A stretch of 58,764 nucleotides of DNA, taken from positions 1 through 58,764 of the forward strand of contig JAUCBJ010004805.1 in assembly GCA_032718475.1 (NCBI GenBank), given 5' to 3'. Origin of the DNA: Nemertoderma westbladi (taxonomy: Eukaryota > Xenacoelomorpha > Nemertodermatida > Nemertodermatidae). Each line of letters opens with the position of its first letter. Within the stretch, counting starts at the first letter, position 1. This document shows, piece after piece, positions 31,390 to 43,205 of the stretch. The translations under genes and the position numbers were made by a program. The notes under the pieces were generated by a model. The model was not told the origin of the DNA. It saw only the letters and a list, made by a program, of their open reading frames with translations, and made no database searches.

Positions 31390-31935
31390 CGAGTCCAACC
31401 CCATGGAGCCCGGCTCCATCCCCAAAATCAAACCCACGCCACGACCGCTAACCCCCATGGAGCCCGGCTCCATCCCCAAAATCAAACCCACGCCACGACC
31501 GCTGACCACCATGAAAGCAGAAGGAACTGGACTGGTGGAGTGCGAATTGCAACCTGCAGCGGATGCACTCCAACACTCACACGAGGTTCCTCTCTCGCAA
31601 GCATCTCACCTTGCCACAAGTATCTCGGCAAGATGATGGATTAGAATCTGGGCCACGGGAACCAGGCACCATCATTGGTGATCGGTGGTGCCAATCAGAG
31701 GGGTAAAGGAAATCCACCGGTCTTTGCAGACTTTTCGTAGTGCAGCTACATTAGCCGACACCACTGCTCCAGAAAGGAGTCAGTGGAACGGCTTGTCTTG
31801 GCATAAGAGGTGGCATCAACTTTTTCAACTGCAATATCAAAAAATGCCACTACTCTCTGTAAGCGGATCCAATTCGCTGCACCACCCAGTGGAAAATGGG
31901 GAAAGTGGCTTTTTACCAATTATAGTTGGCTAGGT
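31390..31935 (-). pseudogene. Decayed C-terminal domain of a reverse-transcriptase element
   Basis: The minus-strand translation from about 31900 down contains QRVVAFFDIAVEKVDATSY, then RSTDSFLEQWCR, and ends RCRLQFALHQSSSFCFHGGQ. It parallels 34958-35761 closely (RVASFDIAVVNADAPSY, RSVDSVLEQRVR, RRRLQFALLRSNSLCLRGG). Several stops interrupt it. The last 54 bp, encoding SWRGFDFGDGAGLHG, are duplicated in tandem (31401 and 31455), while the 35-kb copy has one such unit. Confidence 0.7.
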
Positions 31936-34022
31936 GACATTAGAAATATAATGTCACCTCACCTAACAACCAACGAAGGCAACATACATTGCCGGCCACA
32001 AGGAGAGATGAGATGCTACAAACCATCTCAGGGGGACGAAGGAAGCTAACACGTGGGTATCAGAGAACAGGGAGTGCCAATGGAAGGGAGAATAGGATAG
32101 CCAATGGTGGGACAGTAAACCATCTGATAGGGATGCATCCATTTGCCAGGCCAAGTACCAAGTAGTAATATTCCGTATGTGTTAGTAATATAACCGTTGC
32201 CTTTATTACCTGTTGTTCAGTTGGTTTGTGTAGAGCTGTGGAAGCAAGACGGTTTAGACCGTCGACATTAACCATGCTATTATTGTATACTGATTGTGCT
32301 ATTATTGTATTCTGACATTATGAACAACTGCCACTAAAACTCAGTTATTCTATCGGCCTCCAGCCTTTCAGATACCTCAAGCCTATCAGCAGCCAGCGGA
32401 CGTGGAGACGTGTACTATCCCAAAGCAAACACACTGGTCGGGATTCCCTCGCCAACTCGGGGGATCCCGTCACACTCTCTGGTTAGCCCATATGGTGCCA
32501 CCACGTCCGCCCGCACTCACCCGACGTCACGATCTTCCCGATCTAGGTGACCCCGGGAGAGTGTCACCTCCCTTTATAACGAACCTGCCTATTAATAGGC
32601 CAGGATAGTTCTTGTCAAGAGTTGAGCCGTTCAAAAACACTATTACTGTCTGATTGATTGTCTGATTGATTACTGTCTGGGATAGAGTGAGAGAGTAATA
32701 AATTTAGCAAGTACTTCTCTGCAGTTTGGGCCTATCCATATCGTCTATCGTTGGCATTTTAACACTCGCTTCGCTCGCTAAAAACCTGCCAACTCTTGTA
32801 AAATTCAACCACTCCGACAGAATAGTTGAATTTCGCTAAATTGAAAATGAGTGAAAAAAAGCGGTGTTTTCCGCTTCCTTTTTTTTATCGAATAATAGTC
32901 CTATATTGCCCGGATATACGATACGTGTGTGATATCCAACAAATGTGCACAGGTATGGGCAAGATTATTACGCTTTCTCCTGGTTATTTTTCTTGTTGTT
33001 AATTTATTTGAACATAATATTGTTTATTCCAACGAAATTTAGGTTAGAGAACTTAATCACAATTGATTTTTGCTACGGCTTTCTCTACATACATTGCTGT
33101 GAAGTAACATTGAATTAATTAAACATCACGAAGCGTAGGGAAGTTGGATAGTATTATGGTACTATTGATTTTTGCCGCTAAGATATTCTTCTCAAGTTGT
33201 GGAAGTTGTACTGCAATGTAGCTACCAAACTTATTATATACTTTACAACACCATCAACTCATCATGGACTTGTCGTAACTGCAGTTCACAGAACTGTGTG
33301 TGTATGCTTTAATTATGTCTACTGTATCCATGTTAGATTCATGTTAATGTTTTCAGAAATGAATTATTTAGTCATTGATATTAATGATTTTCAATTGAGA
33401 CAATGCTTCCTTCTACTGTATTATAAATATGGCATGTATTTGGTTTAAAGTGAAAACATATATTTCTCCCAGATTGCGCGGTTTATTTATTAGAGATTTT
33501 AATCTCTTTCTATTTAGGCGATAATATAAACATACATACGGTACTTATGTGAATATAACCCCCCCCCCCCCGCCCCTCATTGCGACTAGCTGACTAAAAT
33601 ATAGATAATATATATTCAAACTTAAACTTCAGAAATTGATCAATTTATGAATTATTAAGCCCCCTAATGAAACGTTTCGTTTCGTTTAGATATTTTTACA
33701 AATAAATACTTACAGTAATACATAATACTTAGAATATTTACAAATACTGTAGTATTGTATTTAGCGGTAGTAAATTTTGAAAGGATTTGTCGTCGAAAAT
33801 ACTATTTCAATTGAAAATTAATACCGCAAAAGAGTCAACGATTTTATGATGTAGTTAATGATGTTCTACCTCATTCATCATCCTTATCCTCATTCCTCAT
33901 TCCATTTAAGAATATTAACTGTATAATTGTTTTTGTTAGTAACCTATTCGCATACATTGTAATACGATTTAAGTCAAAGAAAGCACTTATATTGCAACTT
34001 TGATGAGCGCAGCGCAATTATC
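31936..34022. other. Intergenic DNA with minor repeats
   Basis: No gene is recognised over about 2 kb. The interval 32400-32640 is GC-richer, with CCTTTATAACG and a ccaggATA-type end; it could be a retroelement LTR remnant, but I cannot prove it. The interval 32660-32745 (ATTACTGTCTGGGATAGAGT onward) recurs at 39332-39415. A C13 run is at 33559-33571. Confidence 0.4.
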
Positions 34023-34715
34023 ATGCGAAGATCAGTTTGGTTTTATGAGTTCAGACTCATTCAAGGTGTTTGTATAGCAATACACTGCGCAATTGTATTT
34101 AGCACCTCGTGTAAAATTGGTCACATATACAATTTTGCAAGTGAAAAGAAAGAGTTCCAACAAAAGTACCAATCCCATATGGATCGCTTAATATCGGTCA
34201 ACTGGGGAGACACAACACCCATCATCGTAGATGGTTGCAATGAATGCGGGGTTCTCGCGATGAGATTCTTCGGATACTCCTTGGTGGACGATGTCAAATA
34301 CAACGGCATGTTTGAATGGATTGGATACGGTTGCAAGATGAACAACACCGAGCATTCCTCCTGTGATAAGTTGCCCTCAGGTGCTCCATGCGAGGCAATA
34401 TTTAGCGATCCCGAGCTGGCAAATAGAGTGATGGAAGGAAAAGGAGATACTTTCACCAAAGTCAGAAATTATCTCAATTTAGAATTAACAACAACAAAGG
34501 AGATTTGTCAGCTTGCTTGTTGTAACAGCACTTGGGACTGCCCAACTTTCGTCTGGGACGAAGCCGACACCTTTACCGTTCGTACAACATCCGAAGCTGC
34601 AGCTACTGATGATGAAACCAGTACCGTAACCACAGCTACCAGTATTTCTGAAAACATCGTACCGTCAATGGTTCAACTAGCCGTGGTTATATGCAAAATT
34701 TGCGGATTGTTCTAG
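34023..34715 (+). CDS. Secreted or GPI-anchored-type orphan protein
   Basis: A 230-residue frame starts with a basic, then hydrophobic N terminus (MRRSVWFYEF, LIQGVCIAIHCAIVF) that can act as a signal peptide. A cysteine-containing ectodomain follows (VDGCNECGVLAMRFFGY, IGYGCKMNNTEHSSCDKL, ICQLACCNSTWDCPTF), with N-glycosylation sequons (NNT, NST). Then come a Thr/Ser-rich stalk (residues about 186-210) and a hydrophobic C terminus, which together suggest a GPI anchor. AATAAA lies 13 bp after the stop (34729-34734). Codon use is unlike the flanking DNA. I recognise no family. It could be a single-exon gene or the last exon of a longer one. Confidence 0.6.
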   Translation: MRRSVWFYEFRLIQGVCIAIHCAIVFSTSCKIGHIYNFASEKKEFQQKYQSHMDRLISVNWGDTTPIIVDGCNECGVLAMRFFGYSLVDDVKYNGMFEWIGYGCKMNNTEHSSCDKLPSGAPCEAIFSDPELANRVMEGKGDTFTKVRNYLNLELTTTKEICQLACCNSTWDCPTFVWDEADTFTVRTTSEAAATDDETSTVTTATSISENIVPSMVQLAVVICKICGLF

Positions 34716-34957
34716 ATTTCGGATATGAAATAAATTCACAAACTTGACATTAAAGTATAATATTATTCAATATAACATTATTAGGTTATATCATATTCAA
34801 AGGCGTTATTACATTATTGTTTTTTTTTTACAAAAATCACATAATCTATAATTGGTCTATTAAACAATTAATTAATACAATATTAAAGTAACGAACAAAC
34901 AATTAAAAGCAATTAAAAATCGCACCACCAAGGAATAGCAAGAATGCCACCACCAAA
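34716..34957. other. AT-rich spacer after the orphan gene
   Basis: It contains the likely poly(A) site of the orphan gene, followed by the 3' flank of the minus-strand retroelement. Nothing else is seen. Confidence 0.4.
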
Positions 34958-37900
34958 TCAGTAATTATCTGGTAAGTCAGACCCACGCAGACCAGCTCCG
35001 TTCCCGAACCCGAGACACCTCCAGGACCGCCGACCCCCACGCAAACACAGGGAGTTGGAGCGGAGGAGCGCGAACTGAAGCCGCCTCCGAACTCCCCCGA
35101 GAACGCAAGCAAGGCCACGTTCCCGCATCCCCTGCCGCCGGGCAACGAGGGTCTCAGCGAGGTGGCGGATCAGGATCTCTGCCTCCTTGCACCACACCCC
35201 GTCGGTGGTACCTACTAGGGGGGTGAAGGAGATCCTCCTGTCCTCGCACACCGCGCTATAATGGACCTTCTTGGCGCGAACCCGTTGTTCTAGAACGGAG
35301 TCTACGGACCGGTTGGAATAAGAGGGGGCGTCGGCGTTTACAACCGCAATGTCGAAAGACGCCACCCTCTGATTGGCCCAGACTCCTCGCGCCAAAAGAT
35401 CAGCCCTGACCCCACCGACCTCGCGACCCAGTCTGTCCAGGTAACCAGTGGACAGTGTTACCTCCCTCTGGACCGACGAGCCGCCAAAGGCGGACGCGAT
35501 GAGATCACCAAAAACCTCACGCACCTCATCATGCCGCTTTATAACAAGGCCTCCCGACTTGCAATTAAGTGCGTGGGTTGTTGTGAACGGGTCCCCACAC
35601 CCCTCACACTTTGCCGGGAGGCCCGGCGGCGTCAGACCATACCTCAGGGCAAGGTTGTCCCGGAATACCTCCGGGTCCAGGTCCGTGTGGTCTACCACGG
35701 AAGGCTGAGCCGTTAACCAACCCCCCGTCTTGTGGGATACAGTACTCCCACCGTACGGCATCGATCAGCAGGGATGGCTTGGAGGGCGTCTAACTGTCTA
35801 GCCTTGTAGGCTGCATCCTGAGCGATCCGGCTCTTGGCAAGGGCCGAGGCGAGACAGACTGCATGGTCCGCGACAAGGAGGGGGTGTCCAGTGGTTAGGG
35901 TGTCTACAACCCCGACAGTCCCGGCGAGCAACGCCTCCCGGGCGTGCCCCCGGCGCAATAGTGGGTCCCGGATCCCAATGCCGCCATGTCGGACAGGGAG
36001 TAACAGGAGATCTCCCTCACCCATCCCAGACGTACCGAACAGAGCCGGGACGAACTGGCGCAGGAGCGCCGACCGGATGGGTTCCAGATCCTCCTCGTCT
36101 GTCTCCACCACCCGTAACAGGTAGTCCCACTCCGCCTGGACACACCTGGTCAACCCAGCGTGGGCAGTCTGTGGGAACTCCTCGGCCACCTCGGCGAGTC
36201 GACCTATACTCCGGACCCACCCGGACACCTTCTCGGCGATGAACTCGCGTAAACCCAGCGGGTCTCCCACGTAACCCCCCAGGAAACGGTGCCCTGAAAC
36301 AATCCGGACCCCAAACTTCCCAAACGACTCTCGCGCCCTCTCGGCAAACTCGGGTTTCACCACCAAGTAGGTCTTGGTGGGTTCCGGGTTGTACCCGATT
36401 CGTGGCCCAACACAGAGAAGCTTCTCCCACCAACTCAACACACCGATGATGGAACCGGCTGATGAAGCATCATCAGCATACCAGCACTGCCTTTGGGAGG
36501 CAACGGGGCTGCCGGAGCCGGGTTGAGCCAATGTCTGGGAGCAGGGTTGAGACAGCGACGAGGTGCCGGGTTGAGACAGCGGCGGGATGCCGGAATACAC
36601 TAGCAACGGAGTGCTGGCGCCGGGTTGTGTTAACGTAGGGGTACCGGGTTGTGTCAGCAATGGGGTGGCGGGTTTAGACGGTTGGGAGCTGGGTTGAATG
36701 GCGGGGTGCCGGGTGGGAGTGGCGGCTGCGACTGAGTGATGGGTTCAACCGCTCTGGTGCGTACCTCAACTTCCCGCATCGACCTAATCAAGGGAAGAGT
36801 CCCGCAACCGTACCCTAGCATGGCAGCCGGATCACCCTGCATGTACCCCTCCCTGCTCCACAGCGGTTTATTGGACCCCTGTAGATATAGGGCTGCGTGG
36901 CCATTGTACGCATTGAAAAGGTACCGGGAGCACCGGTGCCAGTACACGCGCGCGTTCCACAGGGCAACCGGACGGCTGAGACTGTTGAACGCGTTTGAAG
37001 CATCGACGAGGAGCATGCACTCGGTGGATTCTTCTTCGTACAGCGCCGACATCGCGTGGACTGCACCTTCGATGCCTGCCTTCACTCCGGCGCACAGTTG
37101 GTCCGCCCCGCACTCCGTAATAAAATCCATCTTGGTGGCGGCTGTAAGGCAGTTGGTTAAGAGACGATACAGGACCTCCCCGATGCCGATGGGACGGACA
37201 CCGGGCTCCTTGTCGATCCCGATGAGTCGGCAAGCCCGGAGCGCACAAATCTCACCCCAAGGAACCAGCGTGTTGGCAAGACGCCTAGCCAACCCGGCGA
37301 CGGCCTCACGGAGGCGTGCACTGTGTGCCTCGTAGCGGGTTAGCAGCGCACTCCAAAGTTCGGCGTCTCCGCCGATCGGACCAGCCCCACCCCGCAGAGC
37401 ACGAGTTACCTTGAGGACGAGTTGCCCCGTGATGTCGACGTCCTCGAAGGTGGGCAACTCATCGCAGGGCTCGAACGCATCTGGAGATACATCCAATTGG
37501 AGCGGGTGTTTCTCCGAGAGGACGTCGCGAATGGTAACCCCAGGTGGTCGTCCCTCAGCCTGGGCATCCGGATCTAAAATCCCACCTCTGTCCCTGTCTG
37601 TGATGAGGTGGACGGCAGCCCGGTTCTGTCCAGCCAGAATTTTTCTATTAAAAACTCGGGCTGGGGTCTGTTGACCACCAGATCCTCGGGACTTGGCGAA
37701 TTTCATGCTGCAACGCTCCGATTCGACCACCAGCTGGTTGAACTCCTCACGCTCCCACATACCTATCCGACGCAATAGGGTGCGCCGGATATCCGCGCTC
37801 TTCTTCACCATTGGGTCTCGTTGAAACACGACTGCGATGAAGCAGAGGGGCCGTTCCGAGGGGTGTATCCCATCTGTCAGGAACTCCAGCTCGCGGGCCA

Positions 37901-38399
37901 AGAAATCGGCGATCTTCCGACCAACATTCCCACCCGGCACTATGTACTAATGTCCCGGAAGGAGAGTGAGACGGGAGTACCGATCCTCCCAGGCCAGATC
38001 AGTCGATGAACCAGGAGAGTTCAGCCAGGGACCACCAAACGCCGACTCCAACCGATCCTGTGTTGAAAGGGATGGGGAAGAAGCCGAGGTCGAAGAAGGT
38101 GTGGATCCACCTGGAGCAGACGAGTGTCTGTCACAGGAGCGCCTAGCCGGTATTTGTGTGATAACCGCACTTGAGAATGAGTCTGTGTCGGAGTCAGAGT
38201 CGGAGTCATCCCCATGAATGGAGGAATCAGAAACTTTTGAGTCTACCATAACCGGATTCTGATGCGGGTTCAGATAGCCGCCCGAAGACAGCGGTGCACA
38301 GCCAACACATGGCTGGCCGGAACGGACACAGCGGCATCGACTCGTGGGGCCACAAGCGCGGACGGAACACTGGCAACAACGCTGCGAGCCTTGAGACAT
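34958..38399 (-). pseudogene. Near-complete reverse-transcriptase element, GC-rich, frameshifted
   Basis: From 38399 down the protein starts MSQGSQRCCQCSVRACGPTS with a Cys-rich block, CRCVRSGQPCVGC. After a TAG at 37947 the same frame continues to 36654 with LLVDASNAFNSL (motif A) and YMQGDPAAMLGYGCGTLPLI (motif B). After a frameshift come QCWYADDASSAG (motif C), PVRHGGIGIRDPL and, after another shift, a C-terminal domain with CEGCGDPFTTTHALNCKSGG, RADLLARGVW, FDIAVVNADAPSY and RRRLQFALLRSNSLCLRGG. The end is near 34958. The copy is strikingly GC-rich beside AT-rich flanks, which suggests recent arrival. The clade is not assigned; other decayed relatives are at 9320, 31390 and 49190. Confidence 0.82.
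36500..36720. repeat. Minisatellite between RT motifs B and C
   Basis: GC-rich imperfect repeats of roughly 24-30 bp, with the core CCGGGTTGWGNCAGCG, lie exactly where the frame changes in the reverse transcriptase. On the minus strand they read as QPGTPTLTQPGA-like repeats. They separate the QGDP and YADD motifs by about 75 codons more than the related copy at 49190 would suggest. Confidence 0.75.
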
Positions 38400-39441
38400 C
38401 CAATTAAATCAATTTAAATAAGTTAATTCAGTATTTAGTTCAGTTGAGCGTACGGTTCGGGTGGTTAGGCAGTCAGGCCTCATGAACTCTCAATCATGAT
38501 ACATTATGATTACATTATTGTAGGTGTAGGAATTGATCTATAGACTGAAAGGAATATTTAATCACAATTTTACCCTTTATCCAGAAATCCTTCCCATAGA
38601 GCCCATGTATTTGTATTCTTTTCAACATAAAGTATATAGGCATAACTGTATTTTTTTGAGCAACCAAATATCAGAACTATTTAATGAATCGTATATTAGT
38701 TGAAGTAAAAATGTAACTTTTCAATTTAATTAAATTTTATTTGAATCAACCAAATAACTTCAATTATTTTCAAGTTTCATCCAATTTGGTTTCTGTTTTA
38801 ATCGATTGGAGTAAAAAGATGTGTCTCTCACACTGCGCACAACACTGTATATTTTTTGTGGCGTTTCGATCACGGGGTCACTGAAAAATAGCGGTTTTTT
38901 AAAATTTAATGTCGAATTTCACCGATTTCAACTCGTCGAGTATTCACCAACTTTTTTATTTGGGCTATTCAGTCACTTGAGTAACATATTTATTTGAGCC
39001 TCAGAATCTTTTCAAATATCGCCAATCTCGCACAGAACGTCTCCAAAATTTGTTAGTTCGGCAAAAAACTCTCAAATTCGTCAAAAAGAGTAAATTATTG
39101 GTTACAAAATAATATGCTACAACTAGAAAGGCCAGCAAGCAGGCTATAAGGAGACCGTCCATATAGACAAACGTAGTGTTAGTTGGGTCCCTCCTCATTC
39201 ATTATCATCATCTCCCTCCCACATAACATAGCAGTGTGTAACCTTATAGATTATTGTCATAGGATTCACTGGGAAGAGCTATTCATCTGGTGATGTAATA
39301 CATTATACAAACCAACAGTTGATGTTTGATTACTGTCTGGGTTACAGGGTTAGAGTGATATAGTAATTAATTTAGCAAGTAATATACTTCTGTGCAGTTT
39401 GGGCCTATCCATTCAATCAATAGTAGTTGCTTACTAGGCCC
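38400..39441. other. Intergenic DNA
   Basis: AT-rich, without a recognised gene. 39332-39415 is a second copy of the sequence at 32660-32745. 39431-39441 is the left target duplication of the SINE that follows. Confidence 0.4.
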
Positions 39442-39680
39442 ACGGCGGGGTAGCTCAGTTGGTTGAGCGCCGGGCCTGCAATCTATTGGTTGTAGGTTCA
39501 GCCCCGCCAGGGTCCACTCAGCCTTTCATCCACTGGGGTCGATAAAATGAGTACCAGTTAAATAACTGGGAGCAAATCTTGGGATAGGAGTAGCGACCAC
39601 CCCTACCCTCGGGTAGCAGCTAACGAAAGAGGAGCCTTTGGGTCGCCTCCGGCTTTGGCCGACTGTTTGCTTGCTTGCTT
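39442..39680 (+). mobile_element. tRNA-derived SINE with an 11-bp target duplication
   Basis: The head GGCGGGGTAGCTCAGTTGGT includes an A box. GGTTCAGCCCC near 39497 is a B box, and acceptor-like GGCGGGG/CCCCGCC pairing is preserved. The body contains GGGGTCGATAAAATGAGTAC near 39535, a core sequence I associate with SINEs of several invertebrate groups. The tail is (TTGC)n. TTACTAGGCCC flanks both ends (39431-39441 and 39681-39691). Confidence 0.9.
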
Positions 39681-39691
39681 TTACTAGGCCC

Positions 39692-40475
39692 TCATGAGTA
39701 CCAGCAGCTGGTGTTTCTATCGTTGAGTTGATGGCAATTTTCGTGTTTTCATTTTGGCTCACTCAGGGTACTGGTTTGAGGGGCAGGTTCGTTTAAATTC
39801 AGCTTGTTGGCTTTCTAGTCTTAATTATGTAGATTTTCTATACTCTATTTAACATTTAAACAAATTAATGTTAATGAAACGTATTGATAGATGACAAGTA
39901 TTGATCAACAATTATTATTAATAATAAAATAATTTATTTAAAGATTAGATATTATATTGTCTTATAGTGGAGTAAATTATTTGTGAATCTAGGCAGTTTA
40001 AATGACTTTAAATATTAATTTCTATCTTTTTTTCATGATAATAATTTTTAAGACATATAAGGGGGGAGCCACGTAGTCTAGGTGAGCCTTTGTGAGGCGG
40101 TATGATTAGTGGACCTTCTGTTGTTGTTGTCCTTGAAAATGTTTATAATTTATCGCTAATGGGATTCAATTTCAATTATTGTTGAAATTAAATCAAATTA
40201 TACACAGAGACAGACTGCTATAGTTCATCTGACGGCTGCTAGGGGGAGTGAACAGGTCCACACAATTGTTCTGTTATGCAAAGTCTCATATAATTCGTGC
40301 TGCACAAAGTCTCCATAAACGTGACCGTTGTTCAATAAAGGTTAACTATCTGATTTTATCATGATAGTTATATGAGTGATTGAGTTCATAAATTCACATT
40401 TCTTCTGTTCATCTTCTTCCAGCATAATTTATCTGATTATCAACAATTAATTACATTACAATTATTTGAGTGTCA
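39692..40475. other. AT-rich DNA downstream of the first adhesion GPCR
   Basis: No gene is seen. On the minus strand this region should hold the 3' UTR of the receptor. Confidence 0.4.
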
Positions 40476-43205
40476 TCAACAGTCATCAATGGCAGTGGAA
40501 TCTATAGAAAGTTTTAAAGAAGCTAAGCCATTACTGTTATATTCAGTTAATTTAGTTAGACTTAGACTAGGAGCAAGACTGTTGCGTACATTGTCGGTTG
40601 TTTCAAAACTCATATTATCCGCTACTAACTGACTTTGTCGTTTAAAAGCTGGATTGGAATGACCCATGGTGCCTGTTGAATGGTTGGTGGCAAGAGACTT
40701 TGAATCATTAGAAGAACCCTTTTTACTGAGATACCCAGAGGAATCTTGTATTGTCGATGTAGTAAGGAATTCCCTCATTCGTTTGAGATGGGGACGGAAT
40801 AAATTCAACCATAGAGAACGGATATCTTTACTCAGAACACAATGGAATATAAACAACCAAACACCTTGGAAACTGCATGTAAGGCAAAAAAGATAGGAGA
40901 CGAAAACAGCAACAACATTAGCTTGAATAAATCCAAATACCCATGGTAGGCCTAACAATATCATCACAAATATACTACTTCTTAACTTCCATAAAAATAC
41001 TCCCTTATCATCTCCTTGATTTTTGCTTTTACTTGAGGCTACTCTGTTAAATGCCTTGATAACAAAAAAAGTAATCACAGAATTACAGAGAATGACAATG
41101 GCAATTGGTGTAACAAATCCTATATAATAGGCATAAGATCTCGTGTTAACCCAGCATAGATGTACACCACTTTCTGCATTGATTTCCCCATAATTGTCAA
41201 TATTAACTGAAACCACGATTATACAAATGATGGCTGGAAACCCCCATCCAACTAAAGCGCATTTGATAATGAAATACTTTATGTAATTGTGGAACACTTT
41301 GATTAACGAAAGGTACATATTGACAGCTTCTATCGCCATCCACATCCACGCAACAAGTATAAAGTAGTGACTCAGGAATGCGATCGCGTGGCAAAAGGAT
41401 CCATTCCTACTAATATTTGTTTCATTTAGCAGGAAAGTCGAAATGAACAACAGTAAACTTAGAGAAAGGTTGATATGAATCTTGGTCAATTTCTCTTTTC
41501 TGACTTTCTTGAAATATAGGAGTGTTGCTAAATGTAAGATCAAACAAATCACAGATAGAGTAACTCCTATCAATGAAATAACTCTCAGAGCTAATTGGTG
41601 ATTAGCCGACAGACTCTCAACGTCACCATATATGTCCATAAGTATCGCAAAATTCGTCATATGGTCACATTGACATGTTGTAGAATGGGATTGGCTTTCA
41701 ACTTTTGTACAACCATCTTGGCTCCAGCCAAGTAATTGTTCATCCCAGTATACACAACGGGGATTTCCATACGATTTGTTGTAGTGAATCATTGTGAATG
41801 TAACTTGTCTGGGCATTTGACGTTCATAATTCATATTATTGTTATTTACTGAAATTGACACAACTGGCGAATTGATTGTATCATTTGTATTACCGCTGCT
41901 ATCATAGAATAGACGACTATCCTTGTATTCCACAATTCCAATAATTATATCATTGAAACCATTTTCTGTTGAGTTTGGATGTTTGGCTTGAAGAGGTAAA
42001 TCAATGGTGATTCCCCAATCACTTGACCTATGGTAATTATCACCTATTTCACTTATTGCCAGCTTATTGGAAATAAGTTGAATATTTGAGGTACGTACAA
42101 CAACCTCTTTATCACCAGACACAGCAAACTCAGATTTAGAAAGATTTTCTAAAGAAGATATTATTACGTTTGGAGCTTTGTTATAGATTTGACTCGTTTC
42201 TAGTATCTTGGCTTCTGTTGTTGCAATGCAGTTGCACGTTTCAACGATATTTTCAGCTACATAAATAGTCTTTTTACTTGAAACATTTACCATTGTTTCT
42301 ATGGTGTCTGCTGTATATTTGATATCGAGAATATTAATGTTGTTTCCCATCGAGTGGACAATATTCTTTAGTTGTTGTGATGTTCCTTCAATATTGGTAG
42401 TGTTAATTTCTTTTGATGATATATCCTGAAGACTCAATGTGTCTTCAGACAGAATATTACATGTTTCGGAATAATCAACAATTTCCCATTGACCTTTGAC
42501 CCCACAATTCCTTGTAACATCCTGATCCCAATTCAAAGCACAAGCTAATTGAACTTCAACTCCCCGAGGAGTTCTAGGCCAAATATAAACTCCATATATA
42601 TTATTGTCTACCATTTCAGGACAGTAGAAAAAAGACGATTCTGTAGTAGTCACAGAAAATGTAGTCGTTATTGTTGATGTTGAATTTGTGCTTGAGGATA
42701 CAAATATCGTGGTTGTAGTTCCATCTGTTGTTATTGGTGAGTGTGTTGACTGTGGTGTTGTTGGTAAAGTGTTTTTTGTTGAAGAGAAGGTAGAATTGGT
42801 GTGATGTGGTAGAGTTTGCGTTGTGGTTTGTGGAATGACGGTTGAAGTTGCAACCGTTGTCGTTACTGGAGGTGGGGAGACATTACACTCGGCAACGAGA
42901 TATCTTGGCAAACAATATTTAAGTGCATGTACATATACATCAGATATGTTATGGCATTTCATTTTGTATACAAAACCTCCATGGCAAATTAAATATTTGT
43001 TGCTGCATGTTGGATTGTTGGGGTCAGGTTGTGGGAATTCTGTAGGGTTACAGCTAACAACATCTTGTAAAATGGGGTCGGAGTCGCTGTAGATGTTTTT
43101 ATTCAAATTTGGGAATTTTGGGGACATTGATGACACTATCACCATAGCAACGGTTAGGTGTATAAATAAAAGTTTAATATGCAACATTATTAATGATAAC
43201 TCCAA
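40476..43205 (-). CDS. Adhesion G protein-coupled receptor with CBM14-like domain
   Basis: A single-exon, 909-residue type-B2 receptor of the plasma membrane. Domains in order: signal peptide (about 1-26); a CBM14/peritrophin-like module with six cysteines (52, 67, 74, 84, 98, 107); a Thr/Ser-rich mucin-like stalk (110-190); a hormone-receptor-like module with four cysteines (195, 222, 234, 249) around YGVYIWPRTPRGVEV; and a GAIN region. The GPS motif follows (CVYWDEQLLGWSQDGC, then CQCDHMTNFAIL near 510), with autoproteolysis expected between Met and Thr. Seven membrane segments lie at about 537-790 (VAWMWMAIEAVNMYLSL in TM3), then a ~115-residue Ser/Thr-rich tail. A second start is possible at Met7. 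The ligand is unknown; the chitin-binding-type module hints at glycan binding. Confidence 0.92.
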   Translation of the reverse strand: MELSLIMLHIKLLFIHLTVAMVIVSSMSPKFPNLNKNIYSDSDPILQDVVSCNPTEFPQPDPNNPTCSNKYLICHGGFVYKMKCHNISDVYVHALKYCLPRYLVAECNVSPPPVTTTVATSTVIPQTTTQTLPHHTNSTFSSTKNTLPTTPQSTHSPITTDGTTTTIFVSSSTNSTSTITTTFSVTTTESSFFYCPEMVDNNIYGVYIWPRTPRGVEVQLACALNWDQDVTRNCGVKGQWEIVDYSETCNILSEDTLSLQDISSKEINTTNIEGTSQQLKNIVHSMGNNINILDIKYTADTIETMVNVSSKKTIYVAENIVETCNCIATTEAKILETSQIYNKAPNVIISSLENLSKSEFAVSGDKEVVVRTSNIQLISNKLAISEIGDNYHRSSDWGITIDLPLQAKHPNSTENGFNDIIIGIVEYKDSRLFYDSSGNTNDTINSPVVSISVNNNNMNYERQMPRQVTFTMIHYNKSYGNPRCVYWDEQLLGWSQDGCTKVESQSHSTTCQCDHMTNFAILMDIYGDVESLSANHQLALRVISLIGVTLSVICLILHLATLLYFKKVRKEKLTKIHINLSLSLLLFISTFLLNETNISRNGSFCHAIAFLSHYFILVAWMWMAIEAVNMYLSLIKVFHNYIKYFIIKCALVGWGFPAIICIIVVSVNIDNYGEINAESGVHLCWVNTRSYAYYIGFVTPIAIVILCNSVITFFVIKAFNRVASSKSKNQGDDKGVFLWKLRSSIFVMILLGLPWVFGFIQANVVAVFVSYLFCLTCSFQGVWLFIFHCVLSKDIRSLWLNLFRPHLKRMREFLTTSTIQDSSGYLSKKGSSNDSKSLATNHSTGTMGHSNPAFKRQSQLVADNMSFETTDNVRNSLAPSLSLTKLTEYNSNGLASLKLSIDSTAIDDC

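Noticed and set aside
39444-39516. A tRNA gene
   Set aside because: The tRNA-like fold is the head of a SINE with body, (TTGC)n tail and an 11-bp target duplication. The anticodon arm is not well formed.
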